NCBI GenBank assembly: GCA_012728535.1
Contig: JAAYEX010000044.1
Span: 1 to 7,138 of the forward strand
DNA length: 7,138 nucleotides
Direction of reading: 5' to 3'
Source of the DNA: Clostridiaceae bacterium
GTDB lineage: Bacteria; Bacillota; Clostridia; Saccharofermentanales; DTU023
The notes below the pieces were generated by a model that saw only the letters and a list, made by a program, of their open reading frames with translations, ran no database searches and had not been told where the DNA came from. Each line of letters starts with the position of its first letter. Position 1 is the stretch's first letter. The translations under genes were made by a program, and so were the position numbers. Below are positions 4,778-7,138 of this stretch, piece after piece.

Positions 4778-7138
4778 TTAAGGCGTGGGATCCGGGTCGG
4801 GTTCAGGTTCAGGTTCCGGTTCGGGTTCCGGCTCCGGTTCGGGAGGATCAGGTACAGTTACTTCCGGCTCGGTTTCTTCCGGTTCTTCCCTGGAGTGCTC
4901 AGGACAGTCAATTCTGGGCACGCTGGATTTATCAAGATCAAAAATCTCAAGTCTTTGATGAGGGCACTTCTCCACGGCCCGATAACCCGTATCGGTGCAG
5001 ATCCGCACTCTGGCTATATTGCCGTTTTCTTCAAATTCAAGTGGCTGCTTATCTTCATGCAGCTGAGCCATTACATCCTGCCAGATACGAATGGCATTTC
5101 GTGAATCCGCATCGTCTATTTCGGTTCGCCTGCCGTTTGCGTTGTCAAAACCGTACCAGACTGCCGCAGTATAATACGGAGTGTAGCCACAAAACCAGAC
5201 ATCAATCTGGTCACTGGTCGTACCGGTCTTGCCTGCCGCTGTCTGATTCGGCAGTTGTGCAAAGGGCGTGATCCAGCTGGTGTTCATCAAGGTCTCTTGC
5301 AGAATCGAAGTCATTACTGTCGCTGTTCCGGCTGAGAAAACCCGATCATATCGCGGTTTGTTTTCTAACAGAACATTGCCATCAGCATCCAGCACGCGTC
5401 TGAACAGGATCGGCTCGGTGTACAAGCCTTCGTTGGCGAGGGCTGCGTAAGCCGCTGCCATATCCGTAGTCGTTACACCGACTCCAAAGGCACCAAGAGC
5501 ACCTGAAGGATGCTGTTCATTGGTTCTGTCAATGCCTAAGCGGCGTAAATATGAGAGACCGGTTGATGGGCTCAGGACTTCAGTATAAATTTCAACAGCA
5601 ATCGTATTATAGGACTGTTGCAAGGCCTGCCGGACAGTAACCAGTCCGTAGTGCTGGCGAGTCACGTTTACCGGCCATTCTTCCTCCGGATGTTGGGGAT
5701 CCAGGAATTTCGGCTCATCATTAAAAATTGATGCAGCAGTGATCATACCGGCTTCGACCGCAGGGCCATATACCAGAACTGGCTTGATCGATGAACCCGG
5801 CTGGCGGTAAGCCTGTGTCGCACGGTTAAAGACAAAGCTGCGTTCTTTTTCACCAAAACCACCGACTAAAGCTACAACTTCACCTCTGGTGGCAGGCTCA
5901 TTTGACACAATCGTTATTGCTGCCTGAGGCGGCTCAGGAATATCGGGTAGGGCTTCAGCGTTAGTAGCGAAAAGTTCCAGTTTTTGAAAGCTTGCTTCAG
6001 CTTTCCGCTGCGCCTCCTGATCCATAGTTGTCTCAATCGTAAGTCCATGCTGGAAAACTGCAGTTTGTGCAAGATTGTAGGAATAGCCACGCTGGAGCAT
6101 AAGTTGCTCAATAACCTGCGCCACAACTGCGTCAATAAAGTACGACGTCACATTGTCGCCTTTTTCTCTCTCGTCAACGACAAAAACCAGTTCACGGTTC
6201 AGAGCTTCATGGTATTCATCAGACTCAATCATTTCCAGCTCATACATTTTGCCGAGGATAATACGCATCCGCCGCATAGCATTGCGTCGGCCGTACTCTG
6301 TCAACGGATTGTAAATAGATGGTAAGTTGGGAATCCCTGCCAAAAAAGCGCTCTCTGCCAGATCGAGCTCAGAAACATCCTTGCCAAAATATGTCTTGGC
6401 GGCCGCCTGCACGCCTGTCAGGTTATTAGCCATGGGAACCATATTAAGGAAAAGCTCCAGAATTTCATCCTTGGACAGGCGTCGTTCCAATTCCAGGGCC
6501 CGTTCCCATTCCTGAACTTTGCGCTGGGCTGATCTCTCGTCCGCCCCCGACATCATTTTTACAACTTGTTGAGTAATAGTAGAGGCGCCATGCGTGGGGT
6601 TTCCGGCATTAATAAAAATACCCGCCACGGCATTTGCGATACGTTTTGGGTCAATACCGCTATGGTCCAAAAAGCGCTCATCTTCAATAGCGATAAAAGC
6701 TTCATCAATATAGCCGGGCTTCATTCTGGTAATGGAAACATATTCACGATTCACATTCTGAGCTCCGGTCAGCTCCTGCACAACACGTCCCTTATTGTCA
6801 TAAATAACAGTTGGACCTTCCGAAGATCTCAAATCAATTATTTCAAGCGGGGTCGTTGTTGAAATATATCCCGAAAGCATACCGCTGCCGACTCCGGCAA
6901 CAAAAACAGCCAAAATCAGGAGCAGAACAAGGACGATCTTAATGCCCTTTCTGGCAGCTGACCAGACCACTTCCGGCACAGACTGGAAGGTCCGGTTCTT
7001 TGTCGGATAGCCGCTGATACGTTTCCGCCATTCCTTTTTGGCCTTCTTATAACTCCGGCTCTGTTCTCCCTTTGCAGGACCATCTGTGTATTTATGCTGC
7101 TTGGGTGCCGGACGTCTGTTGGCTGCCGGCACCCGCTC
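4778..7138 (-). CDS. ponA: Class A penicillin-binding protein, PBP1a type (5' end may lie beyond right edge)
   Basis: A bifunctional peptidoglycan synthase: a GT51 glycosyltransferase polymerises lipid II and a transpeptidase cross-links the strands outside the membrane. Counting from a GTG at 7132, a basic cytoplasmic tail (1-61) precedes one membrane segment (62-88). GT51 motifs are EDERFLDHSG (catalytic E150), GASTITQQ (182-189), RKVQEWERA (204-212) and KDEILELFLN (221-230). Transpeptidase motifs are SSIK (447-450, nucleophile S447), SYN (507-509) and KTGTT (635-639). A Cys-bearing tail segment (C712, C723, C743) resembles that of other clostridial and bacillar PBP1a proteins, followed by a Glu-Pro repeat tail to the stop at 4778. 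The frame stays open to the right edge, so the true start may lie outside. The symbol reflects family, not a proven orthologue. It probably heads or belongs to the mtaD transcript. Confidence 0.93.
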   Translation of the reverse strand, partial: ERVPAANRRPAPKQHKYTDGPAKGEQSRSYKKAKKEWRKRISGYPTKNRTFQSVPEVVWSAARKGIKIVLVLLLILAVFVAGVGSGMLSGYISTTTPLEIIDLRSSEGPTVIYDNKGRVVQELTGAQNVNREYVSITRMKPGYIDEAFIAIEDERFLDHSGIDPKRIANAVAGIFINAGNPTHGASTITQQVVKMMSGADERSAQRKVQEWERALELERRLSKDEILELFLNMVPMANNLTGVQAAAKTYFGKDVSELDLAESAFLAGIPNLPSIYNPLTEYGRRNAMRRMRIILGKMYELEMIESDEYHEALNRELVFVVDEREKGDNVTSYFIDAVVAQVIEQLMLQRGYSYNLAQTAVFQHGLTIETTMDQEAQRKAEASFQKLELFATNAEALPDIPEPPQAAITIVSNEPATRGEVVALVGGFGEKERSFVFNRATQAYRQPGSSIKPVLVYGPAVEAGMITAASIFNDEPKFLDPQHPEEEWPVNVTRQHYGLVTVRQALQQSYNTIAVEIYTEVLSPSTGLSYLRRLGIDRTNEQHPSGALGAFGVGVTTTDMAAAYAALANEGLYTEPILFRRVLDADGNVLLENKPRYDRVFSAGTATVMTSILQETLMNTSWITPFAQLPNQTAAGKTGTTSDQIDVWFCGYTPYYTAAVWYGFDNANGRRTEIDDADSRNAIRIWQDVMAQLHEDKQPLEFEENGNIARVRICTDTGYRAVEKCPHQRLEIFDLDKSSVPRIDCPEHSREEPEETEPEVTVPDPPEPEPEPEPEPEPEPDPDPTP
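4788..4847. repeat. Hexanucleotide tandem repeat encoding the Pro-Glu/Asp tail of the penicillin-binding protein
   Basis: About ten consecutive six-base units of the form GGNTCN (plus strand; mostly GGTTCA, GGTTCC and GGTTCG, degenerate at the ends) encode the alternating Pro-Glu/Asp C-terminal tail. Unit divergence is mainly at wobble positions, which suggests selection on the peptide. The in-frame six-base unit means copy-number changes would alter tail length without breaking the frame. Confidence 0.85.

Overview
The window looks like chromosomal DNA of a Gram-positive, clostridia-like member of the Bacillota. The basis is AGGAG-type ribosome binding sites, two lipoproteins with classical lipoboxes, a zinc-binding lipoprotein with an acidic His-rich loop, a clostridial-style class A penicillin-binding protein and an MsrA-MsrB fusion. 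I cannot place it at genus level. I see no mobile element, tRNA, rRNA or CRISPR array.

Layout. (1) The minus strand from the left edge to 549 carries the N-terminal 183 codons of a zinc ABC-transporter binding lipoprotein (znuA type). It has a good sigma-A-type promoter and a 14-bp palindrome over the -10 and start-site region. (2) Divergent from it, the plus-strand gene 704-1474 encodes a short extended-SDR (epimerase or reductase-like) protein. (3) From the right edge leftward the minus strand carries a class A penicillin-binding protein (4778 to the edge), an MTA/SAH deaminase (mtaD, 3398-4720) and one continuous reading frame (1450-3249). That frame encodes a lipoprotein signal, a staphylococcal-nuclease-like domain, MsrA and MsrB. 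These three may be transcribed together, although a strong hairpin lies between mtaD and the nuclease-MsrAB frame.

The most notable point is the nuclease-MsrA-MsrB frame. No stop separates the nuclease from MsrAB, yet a strong Shine-Dalgarno sequence and an ATG sit exactly at the MsrA start. The locus could therefore make both a long, membrane-anchored, exported fusion and a short cytoplasmic MsrAB. The SDR gene and this frame converge and overlap by 25 bp. The intrinsic terminator of the minus-strand unit lies inside the SDR coding sequence. The first convincing plus-strand terminator I find lies about 1.9 kb past the SDR stop, beyond the nuclease gene.

Together the genes suggest envelope and housekeeping functions: peptidoglycan synthesis, zinc uptake, nucleoside/methionine-cycle salvage (mtaD) and repair of oxidised methionine (msrAB). 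The shared link of mtaD and msrAB to methionine metabolism is an inference from adjacency.
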